Shown: positions 54,147 through 63,462, numbered from the stretch's first letter. The stretch is DNA of 64,000 bases from an uncultured Peptostreptococcaceae bacterium (GCA_905235115.1 CAJOKT010000001.1:107391-171390), one strand, 5' to 3'. Notes: generated by a model from the letters alone, not told the origin. Program-made: numbers and translations.

Positions 54147-54182
54147 ACAATATATTATATCAACAGATATGTCAAAAAACAA
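54147..54182 (-). promoter_or_regulatory. Promoter region of secDF
   Basis: Two overlapping promoter readings exist on the minus strand: TTGTTT with 17 bp to TATAAT (54154-54159), and TTGACA (54170-54175) with 17 bp to TATTGT (54147-54152). Both lie just after the yajC terminator and give a 5' leader of about 70-80 bases. Confidence 0.65.
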
Positions 54183-54183
54183 G

Positions 54184-54211
54184 AAAAACTCCTTGTTTTC
54201 AAGGAGTTTTT
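54184..54211. terminator. Intrinsic terminator between yajC and secDF
   Basis: An 11-bp perfect repeat (AAAAACTCCTT / AAGGAGTTTTT) around a six-base loop is flanked by T-runs on the relevant strand. It separates yajC from secDF, which are usually one operon. Confidence 0.88.
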
Positions 54212-54233
54212 AAAGCAATGATCTTCCTGGGTC

Positions 54234-54686
54234 TTAATCTTCCAGTTCTTCGGTAAGATCTTCTGCAGCCTCTGTGACCTCAGCTGCTGCGTTCACGACC
54301 TCTTCCTTGACTTCTTCGGCCTCGGCAGGAGTCTCTTTTCTGAGACGTCTGATGCTCTTCTTGGGCGCATCCTCTTCCTTGACTTCCTCGGCCTCGGCCT
54401 TAGCTGCCGCCTTGCGCGGAGCATCTTTAACAACGGAAGAAACCGACCACCTGGCCATCTCCAGTCTGATCCTGTCAGCGCCTGTCTGGATGACTATCGT
54501 CTCATCCTTTGTCTTAACGATTTTGCCGTAGATACCGCCGATAGTCACGATCTCATCGCCTACCATCAGGTTCTTGCGCATCTCATTGATCTGCTTATCC
54601 TTCTTCTTCTGAGGTCTGATCATAAGGAAATACAGTATAAAAATAAGCGCTACAAGAGGTAATAATTGTGCTGCTGTCGATCCCAT
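54234..54686 (-). CDS. yajC: Preprotein translocase subunit YajC with acidic tail
   Basis: This 150-residue Sec accessory protein has an N-terminal membrane helix (LLPLVALIFILYFLMIRPQKKK) and the YajC core (LMVGDEIVTIGGIYGKIVKTKDETIVIQTG...RIRLEMARWSVSSVV). The last 60 residues form a long Glu/Ala/Lys-rich extension not seen in the usual 85-110 residue proteins. It has a strong AAGGAG site and lies just downstream of tRNA-Leu on the same strand. Confidence 0.94.
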   Translation of the reverse strand: MGSTAAQLLPLVALIFILYFLMIRPQKKKDKQINEMRKNLMVGDEIVTIGGIYGKIVKTKDETIVIQTGADRIRLEMARWSVSSVVKDAPRKAAAKAEAEEVKEEDAPKKSIRRLRKETPAEAEEVKEEVVNAAAEVTEAAEDLTEELED

Positions 54687-54724
54687 TGGTTAACACTCCT
54701 TCAGTTAAACATTATCAGATTCAG

Positions 54725-54811
54725 TGGTGCCGGCAGTGGGGGTCGAACCCACACGGTGTCGCCACCACGGGATTTTGAGTCCCGCACGTCTGCCAATTCC
54801 ATCATGCCGGC
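54725..54811 (-). tRNA. tRNA-Leu (anticodon CAA)
   Basis: This 87-base type II tRNA has the acceptor stem GCCGGCA/TGCCGGC, discriminator A and an encoded CCA end. The anticodon loop CTCAAAA gives anticodon CAA, which reads UUG. The D arm (AATTGGCAGAC), a long variable arm (TGGTGGCGACACCG region) and the T arm (GTGGGTTCGACCCCCAC) are intact. Confidence 0.96.
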
Positions 54812-54830
54812 AAAACATGGAACACACAGT

Positions 54831-54859
54831 ATTCTATCACAATAAATACAAAAAAACAA
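54831..54859 (-). promoter_or_regulatory. Promoter of tRNA-Leu
   Basis: On the minus strand TTGTTT (54854-54859) and TAGAAT (54831-54836) are spaced by 17 bp, about 20 bases before the tRNA 5' end. yajC may be read from the same promoter. Confidence 0.6.
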
Positions 54860-54868
54860 CAAAATATT

Positions 54869-55468
54869 TTAGCCCTCTCCAACCATCGACAGAAGTGCAT
54901 CCACCTGTTCGAACAGCCATATCAGATCCAGTGAATTGGTGATGATGTGGTCAGCAAGTTTTTCCTTTTCGCTGTCCGGCATCTGGTTCTCGATCCTTCT
55001 TATGACCTCCTCCCTGGTGACGCCGTCCCGTCTCATTACCCGGCCTACCCTGATCTCGATGCCTGCAGTCACCAGCCAGCTTTCATCGACCTCTTTCTCG
55101 AATCCCATTTCAAAGAGAAGAGGAGCATCGAAAAAAACCGGTCCCCTGTGTCCTTCTTCCCGAAGATGCTCCACACGGGCCCTGAATTCGTCCTTCACTA
55201 TGGTGCAGACTATGTCCTCAAGTCTGTGCCTTCCCTCTTCGTCGGAAAACACTATGTCCGCCATGGTCTTCCGGTCCAGAGTGCCGTCGTCATTGAAGAC
55301 CCCTGCTCCGAATTCCAGGAGAATGGGTTCAAGAGCAGGCCCTTCAGGACCGGTGGCGGCTCTGGAGATGGCATCTGCATCTATTACCTTGTAACCTTTT
55401 CTGACCAGATATTCGGAAACCGTGCTCTTGCCGCTTCCGATCCCCCCTGTCAGTCCAATGACCTTCAT
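54869..55468 (-). CDS. coaE: Dephospho-CoA kinase
   Basis: This 199-residue enzyme catalyses the last step of coenzyme A synthesis. It has the P-loop GLTGGIGSGKSTVSEYL, the DADAISRA motif, the lid region (RVMRRDGVTREEVIRRIENQ) and DHIITNS. It follows polA with a 14-bp gap, a common arrangement in Bacillota. Confidence 0.96.
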   Translation of the reverse strand: MKVIGLTGGIGSGKSTVSEYLVRKGYKVIDADAISRAATGPEGPALEPILLEFGAGVFNDDGTLDRKTMADIVFSDEEGRHRLEDIVCTIVKDEFRARVEHLREEGHRGPVFFDAPLLFEMGFEKEVDESWLVTAGIEIRVGRVMRRDGVTREEVIRRIENQMPDSEKEKLADHIITNSLDLIWLFEQVDALLSMVGEG

Positions 55469-55482
55469 CCCGAAACAACTCC

Positions 55483-58128
55483 TTATTTCAAATCATACCA
55501 GTTGTCAGACCTGTTGAGGTCCACCGTGAGCTTTACCTTAAGGTCCGCCGCCTCTTCCATGGAATTTCTGAGAAGATCGGCTATCTCCTCCTGATCTTTG
55601 ATGTCAGCTTCTATGATAAGCTCGTCGTGGATCTGCAGGATCAGTCTGGAATCCGGGAATCTCTCCTTCAGTTCCCAGTAGACCTTGTTCATGGCGATTT
55701 TTATTATGTCCGCTGCTGAACCCTGGATGGGAGTATTCATGGCAAGCCTCTCTCCGAACTGCCTGGTCATATAATTCGGAGCGGTGATCTCCCTGATCAT
55801 CCGTTTCCTTCCGAGATAAGTCTCAGCATATCCTTTGGCCTTGGCGGATTCTATTGAAGAATCCAGATACTCCTTTACTTTGGGATGCTTAAGGAAATAC
55901 TCTCTTATGTATTCTTCGGCCTCCTTTCTGGATGTATGGATCTCCTCTGAAAGGCCGAATCCGGACATGCCGTAGATCACTCCGAAGTTCACGGCTTTAG
56001 CCCTGGCTCTCTCGCCCGGGGTCACCCGGTCATAGGGAATGCCCAGAACTCTGGAGGCAGTAAGTCTATGTATGTCTTCGTTGTTATTGAAAGCGTCAAG
56101 GAGAGCCTCGTCCCCTGACATATGAGCCAGGATCCTGAGCTCTATCTGAGAGTAGTCCGCGCCGATGAGCACCTTTCCCTGATCCGCGTGGAAAGCCTTT
56201 CGTATCTGCCTTCCCAGATCCTGCCTCACAGGTATGTTCTGAAGATTGGGCTCCGTGCAGCTGATCCTTCCTGTCTGAGCCACGGTCTGCTGGAAATGGC
56301 AGTGTATCCTGCCGTCCTCAGCGATCAGGGGCAGCATTCCGTCGATATATGTGGAGCCAAGCTTCGTCAGGTTCCTGTACTCCAGGATCTTGTCCACGAT
56401 GGGATGCTTATCCCTGAGTTTCTCCAGGACATCAGCGCCGGTGGAATAGCCTCTCTTGGTTTTTTTGCCGAAGGGAAGCTCCAGCTTCTCAAACAGGATC
56501 TCTCCAAGCTGTATAGGGGACTTGATATTGAACTTCTCCCCTGCCAGTTCATAGATCTCGTTCTCAAGCTCTTTGACCTTGTCCTCCAGACTTGCTCCGA
56601 ATTCTTTCAGGAACTCAGCATCACAGCAGATGCCGGCGGCCTCCATGGAAGCCAGCACCTGGATAAGGGGAAGTTCACAGTCGTAAAACACCTTTTCAAG
56701 GTCCTGTTTCTTAAGTTCATTCTCCTGCACCTCCCGCAGGGCGCGGTCCAGCACGGCGCAAAATACACCTCTCTCAAGGTTATCTTCTGCGCTGTCTCTG
56801 AACAGATCCATCTGCATGCCAAGGCCGGAGTTTTCTTGCCCGGAAGAGGGCTCGAAGCCCAGCCTCTTATACGCGGCTGCCTCCAGGCTGTAGTTCTTAT
56901 CGGTGGGGTCTATGCAGTATTCGCATACAGCTGTGTCGAAGGTGACCTCCAGACAGGAAGCCACCGAATAGATCATACCGTAAAGGAAGTTCTTCACGTC
57001 ATGCCCGTAGATCTTCATGTCAAGAACGGCCACGGCAGATGACAGATCCTCAAAACTTACGGAATTCAGGTCCACATAGAAAGCCTCGTCTCCCATGAAA
57101 AGCAGACCCTCGGGTCTTCCCTTGGAGCTGTGGGAAAACTCACCGAACTGCATGAGAAAGACCTCTCTGCCTTTCAAAGTATCCAGATCCTTCAGATCTT
57201 CAGACGAAGCTATGACCGTCTTTTTAAGGTCAGAAGGGACAGTTATCCCGACCTTGGAGGGACCCTTCATGCCCAGTTTCCTGAGAAACATCCTGAACTC
57301 CAGCTTCTCGAACAGTTCTCTCAGCCTGTCATAGTCAGGTTCTCCCAGTTTCATCTCTTCAAGATCCACCTCCATGGGCACATCCCTGATGATGGTGGCC
57401 AGATGCTTGGACAGTCGGGCCAGGTCGGCGTTTGCTTCCACCTTGGCTCTCATGGCAGGTTTTTTGATCTCATCCGTGTGTTCCAGCATATTCTCGAGAG
57501 AACCGAACTGAGTAAGAAGTTCGATGCCTCCCTTTTCACCTATTCCGGGGATTCCGGGAATGTTGTCGGAGGAGTCTCCCATGATGCCCTTAAGATCGAT
57601 GAACTGGAGAGGTGTCAGGCCATATCTTTCAACGACCTTCCGGCTGTCATACAGGTCAAAATCGGTGACTCCTTTTTTGGTGAACAGCACCTTTGTGGTT
57701 TCCGATGCCAGCTGCAGGGAATCCTTGTCTCCCGTGATTATGATGGGCTCCACCCCCTGCTCTTCCGCTACTCTTGAGACCGTGCCCAGTATGTCATCCG
57801 CCTCATAACCGGGCTTCTCCAATATGGTGATGTTCATGGCCCTTAAGATATCCTTGAGGAGAGGCATCTCCATTGCCAGCTCCGGAGGCATGGGCTTTCT
57901 TTTGGCTTTATAGCCGTCGTATTCCTTATGCCTGAAGGTGGGTTCCTTAAGGTCGAAGGCCACCGCCGCATAGTCGGGGCTGTAATCCTCCTCGATCTTA
58001 TAGAGCATGTTCAAAAAACCAAAGATGCCCTGGGTATATATGCCTTCCCTGGTTATCATTGGCCTCTGTATGGCATAAAATGCCCGGTTCACAAGGCTGT
58101 TGCCGTCGATGATTATGATCCGTTTCAT
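55483..58128 (-). CDS. polA: DNA polymerase I (proofreading domain degenerate)
   Basis: This 881-residue enzyme has an N-terminal 5' nuclease domain (IDGNSLVNRAFYAI; EADDILGTVSR; IITGDKDSLQL) and the polymerase domain with motif A (GADYSQIELRILAHMSGD), motif B (RARAKAVNFGVIYGMSGFGLS) and motif C (LQIHDELIIEA). The middle 3'-5' exonuclease domain (about 310-430) keeps the fold but lacks the first metal-binding DxE (the corresponding stretch reads REVFLMQFGEF), so proofreading is probably lost, as in Taq and Bacillus enzymes. It begins 16 bases after the T-run of the upstream structured RNA. Confidence 0.96.
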   Translation of the reverse strand: MKRIIIIDGNSLVNRAFYAIQRPMITREGIYTQGIFGFLNMLYKIEEDYSPDYAAVAFDLKEPTFRHKEYDGYKAKRKPMPPELAMEMPLLKDILRAMNITILEKPGYEADDILGTVSRVAEEQGVEPIIITGDKDSLQLASETTKVLFTKKGVTDFDLYDSRKVVERYGLTPLQFIDLKGIMGDSSDNIPGIPGIGEKGGIELLTQFGSLENMLEHTDEIKKPAMRAKVEANADLARLSKHLATIIRDVPMEVDLEEMKLGEPDYDRLRELFEKLEFRMFLRKLGMKGPSKVGITVPSDLKKTVIASSEDLKDLDTLKGREVFLMQFGEFSHSSKGRPEGLLFMGDEAFYVDLNSVSFEDLSSAVAVLDMKIYGHDVKNFLYGMIYSVASCLEVTFDTAVCEYCIDPTDKNYSLEAAAYKRLGFEPSSGQENSGLGMQMDLFRDSAEDNLERGVFCAVLDRALREVQENELKKQDLEKVFYDCELPLIQVLASMEAAGICCDAEFLKEFGASLEDKVKELENEIYELAGEKFNIKSPIQLGEILFEKLELPFGKKTKRGYSTGADVLEKLRDKHPIVDKILEYRNLTKLGSTYIDGMLPLIAEDGRIHCHFQQTVAQTGRISCTEPNLQNIPVRQDLGRQIRKAFHADQGKVLIGADYSQIELRILAHMSGDEALLDAFNNNEDIHRLTASRVLGIPYDRVTPGERARAKAVNFGVIYGMSGFGLSEEIHTSRKEAEEYIREYFLKHPKVKEYLDSSIESAKAKGYAETYLGRKRMIREITAPNYMTRQFGERLAMNTPIQGSAADIIKIAMNKVYWELKERFPDSRLILQIHDELIIEADIKDQEEIADLLRNSMEEAADLKVKLTVDLNRSDNWYDLK

Positions 58129-58143
58129 ATCGTCCCTTACATT

Positions 58144-58323
58144 AAAAAATCCCGGGATACCGTCAAGGATAAAAAGACGCCCTATCTACTGATAGGTGGG
58201 TACCTGCAAACAGGCCTCTGTCTTCCGTTCTGAGACGGCCTGACATAACGCCTGCCTGACGATGGGCTCCCGATGCGCAACTGTAGGTTCTTTTTAACTC
58301 CTTTAACGAATATTCCAGGATAA
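58144..58323 (-). ncRNA. ssrS: Structured RNA with 6S (SsrS)-like architecture
   Basis: About 180 nt between yebC and polA can fold as a 6S RNA. A closing stem pairs ATCCTGGAAT with ATCCCGGGAT (9 of 10 pairs). It continues with CGTTAA...GG...AAAAAGA against TCTTTTT...CC...TTGACG, then opens into a large asymmetric bubble. A small hairpin (CCTAT/ATAGG) lies on its 3' side, and an apical stem follows (CAGGCC-GTCT ... AGAC-GGCCTG). The 3' end is a T6 run. The long interrupted closing stem, central bubble with 3' hairpin and terminal loop are the 6S hallmarks. The assignment rests on hand folding; an attenuator leader of polA is the main alternative. Confidence 0.6.
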
Positions 58324-58328
58324 GCGGT

Positions 58329-59057
58329 CTACTCTTCAACAAGCTCCACTGCACAGTTGTGGTGGACCTTCTGTACGTCCTCGTTTTCTTCAAGAAGATT
58401 GATCATCCTTGAAAGCCTCTTAAGGTCTTCCGGCTTTGGAGTGGCTTCCATGGAGGGTACCTTTTCGATATCCGCCTCAACGAACTCGTATCCTTTTTCC
58501 TTCATCTGAGAAAGGACGTCAGCGAAAGCCGCGGGTTCGGTGTAGATTACGAAGGATCCTTCCTCTGTGACCATATCGTCAGCTCCTGCCTCAAGAGCGT
58601 CTTCCATGACAGTGTCCTCGTCAAGATCTCCTTCTTCGTTGTCCACCACAAGGACTCCCTTGGAGCTGAACATGTAGGAAACGCATCCGGGTGTTCCCAG
58701 ATTGCCGCCGTATTTATCGAAAATGGAGCGGACCGATGAGGTGGTCCTGTTAGTGTTGTCTGTGAGTGCGTCCACTATAACTGCCACACCGCCGAGTCCG
58801 TATCCTTCAAATGACATTTCCTCGAATGTGACATTACCCAATTCACCTGTGCCCTTCTTGATGGCTCTCTGAATGTTGTCGTTGGGCATGGAGATCGCTT
58901 TTGCCTTTTCGATGGCAAGTCTGAGAGACGCGTTGTAGTCCGGGTCTCCGCCCTCTTTAGCCGCAACAGTGATGGCCTTGGCATATTTGGTGAACATGGC
59001 TGCTCTCTTGGAGTCCTGAGCTGCCTTTCTTCCTGCGATAGTACCGTGTCTTCCCAT
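58329..59057 (-). CDS. yebC: YebC/PmpR family protein
   Basis: This 242-residue cytosolic protein is of the YebC/TACO1 family. It starts GRHGTIAGRKAAQDSKRAAMFTKYAKAI and contains NASLRLAIEKAKAISMPNDNIQRAIKKGTG and GPGGVA-type loops (YGLGGVAVIVDALTDNTNRT). Members act as transcriptional regulators or aid translation of proline-rich sequences. It has its own promoter and a strong AGGGAGGTG site. Confidence 0.95.
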   Translation of the reverse strand: MGRHGTIAGRKAAQDSKRAAMFTKYAKAITVAAKEGGDPDYNASLRLAIEKAKAISMPNDNIQRAIKKGTGELGNVTFEEMSFEGYGLGGVAVIVDALTDNTNRTTSSVRSIFDKYGGNLGTPGCVSYMFSSKGVLVVDNEEGDLDEDTVMEDALEAGADDMVTEEGSFVIYTEPAAFADVLSQMKEKGYEFVEADIEKVPSMEATPKPEDLKRLSRMINLLEENEDVQKVHHNCAVELVEE

Positions 59058-59087
59058 GAGACACCTCCCTCATTTCATTTTTTCTTG

Positions 59088-59116
59088 ATTATACACCTAT
59101 ATACATGAGATTTCAA
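59088..59116 (-). promoter_or_regulatory. Promoter of yebC
   Basis: On the minus strand TTGAAA (59111-59116) and TATAAT (59088-59093) are spaced by 17 bp, 30 bases before the yebC ATG and just after a terminator. Confidence 0.8.
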
Positions 59117-59124
59117 GATTTATC

Positions 59125-59160
59125 AAAAAACCGTGCCGCCCCTTTTGAAAGAGGCGGCAT
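59125..59160 (-). terminator. Intrinsic terminator of the activase-like gene
   Basis: On the minus strand TGCCGCC pairs with GGCGGCA, with a CTT/AAG inner pairing, followed by GGTTTTTTGAT. It lies 18-50 bases after the stop codon of the 1411-residue protein. Confidence 0.9.
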
Positions 59161-59177
59161 CACGAGGTATATAGGCT

Positions 59178-62100
59178 TCAGATGGCCTCCTTGTTCAGCC
59201 CGTAGCGGGCATTGGCCATCATGAGCTTTATTCTGTTGACCTGGTTCACGCTGGATGCACCCGGGTCGTAGTCTATGGCAACGATATTCGCTCCCGGATA
59301 TTTCTCCCTTATGGCCTTCATCATGCCCTTCCCCGTAACGTGATTGGGAAGACAGGCGAAAGGCTGCAGGCATGCTATATTCGTTGCGCCGCTCTCTATG
59401 AGCTCGATCATCTCACCTGTAAGCAGCCAGCCTTCGCCGCACTGGTTGCCATTGGAGGCGATGGCAGATGCTGCTCTGGCAGTGTCCTCGATGTGGGACA
59501 TCTCGGTGAAGTGTCTGGATTCTCTCAGGGCTTTTCTGACCGGTCCTCTTGCATATTCCACCAGCTTGATACCAGCCATATTTATGAGATATTGCTTTCT
59601 TGTTCCGGAAAGATGCTCATAGTTGAATTTTTTGTTGTACATGGAGTACATGAAGAAGTCAACAAGCTCCAGCACCACGGCTTCTCCGCCTTCCTTCTCG
59701 ATGAGTTCAACGATCCTGTTATTGGCGTCCGGATGATACTTGACAAGGATCTCTCCGACCACGCCCACCTTGGGCTTCACCTCAGCGGTCCTCTCAACGT
59801 TGTCGAAATCCCGGATGATCTCAGGCGCGGTCTTCCACATCTGTCTGATGCTTCCGTTCCTGCAGTTCTCAAGGATCTGCTCTTTGTACTTCTGCATGAC
59901 GGCTTCCGCCGCTCCGGGCACCTTCTCGTAGGGTCTGGTAGCGTAGAGGCATCTCTGCATGATATCTCCGTATATGGCCCCTATGAGAAGCCTGATCCCC
60001 ATCCCGGCATCGATCCTGAACCCGGGATTGTGCTCCAGGATGCCGGTGTTGAAGCTGATGACAGGTATCTGTTCCATACCCAGATCCTTCAGGGCCTTAC
60101 GCAAAAGACTAACGTAGTTTGAAGCTCTGCATCCGCCTCCCGTCTGCGACATGATGAGGGCTACCTTATCCGGATCATAGTTCCCGGTCTTGAGCTCCTT
60201 GATCATCTGTCCCAGCGTGATAAGCGTGGGATAGCAGGCATCGTTATTGATGTATCTCAGGCCCTCCTGTATGCCTTCGCCGTTGGTGTCCTCGGGAAGA
60301 AGGACCACGTTGTATCCGCAGGCTCTGAGGCTCTCCTCCAGATAGGTAAAATGGATGGGGCTCATCTGCGGCACCAGTATGGTGTAATCCTTCTTCATCT
60401 CCTTCGTGAAGTATTTCCTGATGTAGGGTTTCCTGGCCGGAACCGGCTTCACCCCGTTCTTCTCCCTCTCCTCCATGGCAGCCTTGAGAGATCTGATCCT
60501 GATCCTGATAGCTCCCAGGTTGTTTCCTTCGTCGATCTTGATCAGCGTATAGAGCTTGTTGGAGTTCTCCAGTATTTCCATGACCTCATCAGTGGTGATC
60601 GCGTCCACGCCGCAGCCAAAGGAGTTGAGCTGGATCAGTTCCACATCATCCATTCCCGATACAACGTTTGCGGCTCTGTAAAGTCTGGAATGGTAGGTCC
60701 ACTGGTCGAGAACTCTGATGGGCCTCTCCATTGGCTCCTCGTCACAGATGGAGTCCTCAGACAGTACAACCATGTCAAAAGATGTTATGAGCTTGTCTAT
60801 GCCGTGATTTATCTCGCTGTCAAGGTGATAAGGTCTTCCGGCGAGAACGATGGATCTAAGTCCCTTGGCTCTGGCGTATCTTAAGGCTCTTTCGCCTTCC
60901 TTTCTCACGTCTTTTTTGAATCTGGCCTGTTCTTCTCTCGCGGCCTTCACCGCCTGCTCTATTTCCAGGCGGCTGATCCCCGCTTCAGTCCCCTCCATGA
61001 GCTCCATCATCCTTCTTACAAGTCTCTCGTCGTTATCGTAGGGAACGAAAGGATGAAGGAAAGTGACACCGGCCTTTTCCAGATCGCGGCCCATGTTGTT
61101 GGCGATGACCTCCGGATAAGTGGCCACCACGGGGCAGTTATAGTGATTGGGGGCGTCCTTGTCCTCCACGTATTCGTAGTTTATGCAGGGATAAAAGATC
61201 TTTTTCTCACCCATCTCTACCAGTGTCTTGATGTGTCCGTGTACGATCTTCGCCGGGTAGCAGGCTGTGTCGGAACTGATGTACTCCATGCCCTTCTCGT
61301 ATATCTTCTTGGAAGACATGGGGCTCAGTACAACTCTGTATTTCAGTTTGGTAAAAAACGTGAACCAGAAAGGATAGTCCTCGTACATGTTCAGAACTCT
61401 CGGAAGGGCTATGTGACCTCTGACGGCCTTTTCCTCGCTTAACGGTTCGTAGCTGAAGAGCCTTTCAAGCTTGTACTGGTAAAGGTTTGGAACGTCTGAG
61501 TGGGCGTCTCCCAGCCCTTCACCCTTCTCGCACCTGTTGCCTGTCACGTATCTCGCTTTCTCCCCGAAGTTCGTAATGGTAAGAAGGCAGTTATTGCTGC
61601 AGCCGTGGCATCGGCCGTTTTTGGAACTGTAGAAGAAGTTATCCAGTTCCTCCTCGGTGAGAATGGTGGATCTCTCGCCATCTGCGGCCTCCTCCAGTGA
61701 ATTAAGAGCAGCACCGTAGGCGCCCATCAGGCCTGCAATGTCAGGCCGCACCACGTTTCTTCCCAGGATCTTCTCGATGGCTCTCAGGCAGGATTCGTTG
61801 AGGAAGGTACCTCCCTGGACCACGATCTTTTCTCCTGCCTCGTCCGGATTCCTGAGCTTTATCACCTTATAAAGAGCGTTCTTGATGACGGAATATGACA
61901 GACCGGAAGCGATGTCGCCTATGGATGCACCCTCCTTCTGGGCCTGTTTGACCATTGAGTTCATGAACACGGTGCATCTGGTCCCCAGATCCACAGGGCT
62001 CTCTGCCATGAGGCCAACCTTTGCGAACTCTTTTACAGGAAGATCCACTGATCTGGCATATGTCTCTATGAAGGAACCGCAGCCTGATGAGCACGCCTCG

Positions 62101-63413
62101 TTCAGCATGATGTTGTGGATGGCGCCGTTTCTGATACGCATGCACTTCATATCCTGTCCGCCTATGTCCAGGATGAAGTCTACTCCGGGCAGGAACTCCT
62201 CGGCAGCCTTATAATGGGCCATGGTCTCGATCATGCCATTATCCGCCCTGAAGCCTGCCATGATGAGACCTTCACCGTAGCCGGTAACGGATGTTCTGGC
62301 TATGTAACAATCCTTCGGAAGAAGGCTGTAGATATCCTTCAGAGCACCCTTCACTACTTCAAGGGGATTTCCGTCGTTGTTTCTGTAGAAGTCGTATACC
62401 AGCTTTTTGTCTTTGTTTATCAGGGCGAGCTTGGTGGTGGTGGATCCGGCATCGATACCCAGGTACAGCGGGCCGTGCTGATCCTTCATCTCTTCTCTTC
62501 CGATAGTCGCCTTTGCGTGTCTCTCCCTGAACTCCCGGTATTCCTCCTCATTCTTAAAGAGCGGTTCCGCCCTCTTGGATGTTACGGTCTGGGATCCGTC
62601 CAAACCTGAAAGATCCTCTATGAGCTTTGAAAGCATCATCTCGGGCTTGTCCTCTGCCAGGACAGATGCTCCTATCGCTACGAAATATTTTGCGTTTTCA
62701 GGGAAAATGACCTCGTCATCTTTAAGCCCCAGGGTGTCGGTAAACCTGTTTCTGAGCTCCGACATGTAGCTGAGAGGACCTCCCAGATAGGCCACGTGGC
62801 CTTCTATCTTGTGGCCGCAGGCGAGACCCGAAATGGTCTGGTTCACAACGGCCTGGAATATGGAGGCCGCAAGATTGGGAAGTGAAGCTCCCTCGTTGAT
62901 GAGGGGCTGGATGTCCGTCTTGGCGAAGACACCGCAGCGGGCAGCAATGGGATAGATCGTGTCGTAGTCCTTCGCAGCCTCGTTCAGCCCCTCTCCGTCG
63001 GTATTCAGCAGTATGGCCATCTGGTCGATGAAAGCCCCCGTGCCTCCGGCGCAGGTCCCGTTCATCCTCTGCTCGATGGACTGGCCGAAAAACGTTATCT
63101 TGGCGTCCTCGCCTCCAAGCTCGATGACACAGTCAGTCTCAGGAATGAATTTTTTGACAGCCAAAGAACAGGTCACCACTTCCTGTTCAAAAGGAAGATC
63201 CAGACAGTCCGCCAAAGCCAGTCCGCCAGATCCTGTAATGACCACTCTGTATTCACCGTCCCCTGTCTTTTTCTTGATATCCTGAAGGATCTCACAGGTC
63301 TTCTCAAAGACGCCGGACATGTGTCTTTCGTATCTCTTGTATATGATCTGATCGGCGTCATCCATGACGACCGCCTTTACGGTGGTTGATCCTACATCGA
63401 TTCCTAGTCTCAT
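59178..63413 (-). CDS. Giant acyl-CoA dehydratase activase-related protein (two BcrAD/BadFG ATPase domains plus DUF2229)
   Basis: This 1411-residue protein holds two tandem ASKHA ATPase domains of the 2-hydroxyacyl-CoA dehydratase activator type. The first starts LGIDVGSTTVKAVV at the N-terminus with the cysteine motif NGTCAGGTGAF. The second starts LGIDAGSTTTKLALI near residue 315 with EACSSGCGSFIE. A cysteine cluster (CHGCSNNC) and a DUF2229/HgdB-like region (GRPYHLDSEINHGID; PQMSPIHFTYLEESLRACGY; SQTGGGCRASNYVSLLRKAL) follow. Activators of this fold carry a 4Fe-4S cluster and drive ATP-dependent electron transfer. This fused family is common in Clostridia but its reaction is unknown. No hgdAB-type dehydratase gene is adjacent. 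Confidence 0.9.
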   Translation of the reverse strand: MRLGIDVGSTTVKAVVMDDADQIIYKRYERHMSGVFEKTCEILQDIKKKTGDGEYRVVITGSGGLALADCLDLPFEQEVVTCSLAVKKFIPETDCVIELGGEDAKITFFGQSIEQRMNGTCAGGTGAFIDQMAILLNTDGEGLNEAAKDYDTIYPIAARCGVFAKTDIQPLINEGASLPNLAASIFQAVVNQTISGLACGHKIEGHVAYLGGPLSYMSELRNRFTDTLGLKDDEVIFPENAKYFVAIGASVLAEDKPEMMLSKLIEDLSGLDGSQTVTSKRAEPLFKNEEEYREFRERHAKATIGREEMKDQHGPLYLGIDAGSTTTKLALINKDKKLVYDFYRNNDGNPLEVVKGALKDIYSLLPKDCYIARTSVTGYGEGLIMAGFRADNGMIETMAHYKAAEEFLPGVDFILDIGGQDMKCMRIRNGAIHNIMLNEACSSGCGSFIETYARSVDLPVKEFAKVGLMAESPVDLGTRCTVFMNSMVKQAQKEGASIGDIASGLSYSVIKNALYKVIKLRNPDEAGEKIVVQGGTFLNESCLRAIEKILGRNVVRPDIAGLMGAYGAALNSLEEAADGERSTILTEEELDNFFYSSKNGRCHGCSNNCLLTITNFGEKARYVTGNRCEKGEGLGDAHSDVPNLYQYKLERLFSYEPLSEEKAVRGHIALPRVLNMYEDYPFWFTFFTKLKYRVVLSPMSSKKIYEKGMEYISSDTACYPAKIVHGHIKTLVEMGEKKIFYPCINYEYVEDKDAPNHYNCPVVATYPEVIANNMGRDLEKAGVTFLHPFVPYDNDERLVRRMMELMEGTEAGISRLEIEQAVKAAREEQARFKKDVRKEGERALRYARAKGLRSIVLAGRPYHLDSEINHGIDKLITSFDMVVLSEDSICDEEPMERPIRVLDQWTYHSRLYRAANVVSGMDDVELIQLNSFGCGVDAITTDEVMEILENSNKLYTLIKIDEGNNLGAIRIRIRSLKAAMEEREKNGVKPVPARKPYIRKYFTKEMKKDYTILVPQMSPIHFTYLEESLRACGYNVVLLPEDTNGEGIQEGLRYINNDACYPTLITLGQMIKELKTGNYDPDKVALIMSQTGGGCRASNYVSLLRKALKDLGMEQIPVISFNTGILEHNPGFRIDAGMGIRLLIGAIYGDIMQRCLYATRPYEKVPGAAEAVMQKYKEQILENCRNGSIRQMWKTAPEIIRDFDNVERTAEVKPKVGVVGEILVKYHPDANNRIVELIEKEGGEAVVLELVDFFMYSMYNKKFNYEHLSGTRKQYLINMAGIKLVEYARGPVRKALRESRHFTEMSHIEDTARAASAIASNGNQCGEGWLLTGEMIELIESGATNIACLQPFACLPNHVTGKGMMKAIREKYPGANIVAIDYDPGASSVNQVNRIKLMMANARYGLNKEAI

Positions 63414-63462
63414 TTCACAAACCTCCGCATAACATTTTATTAATCATACCGCAAAATATCTG

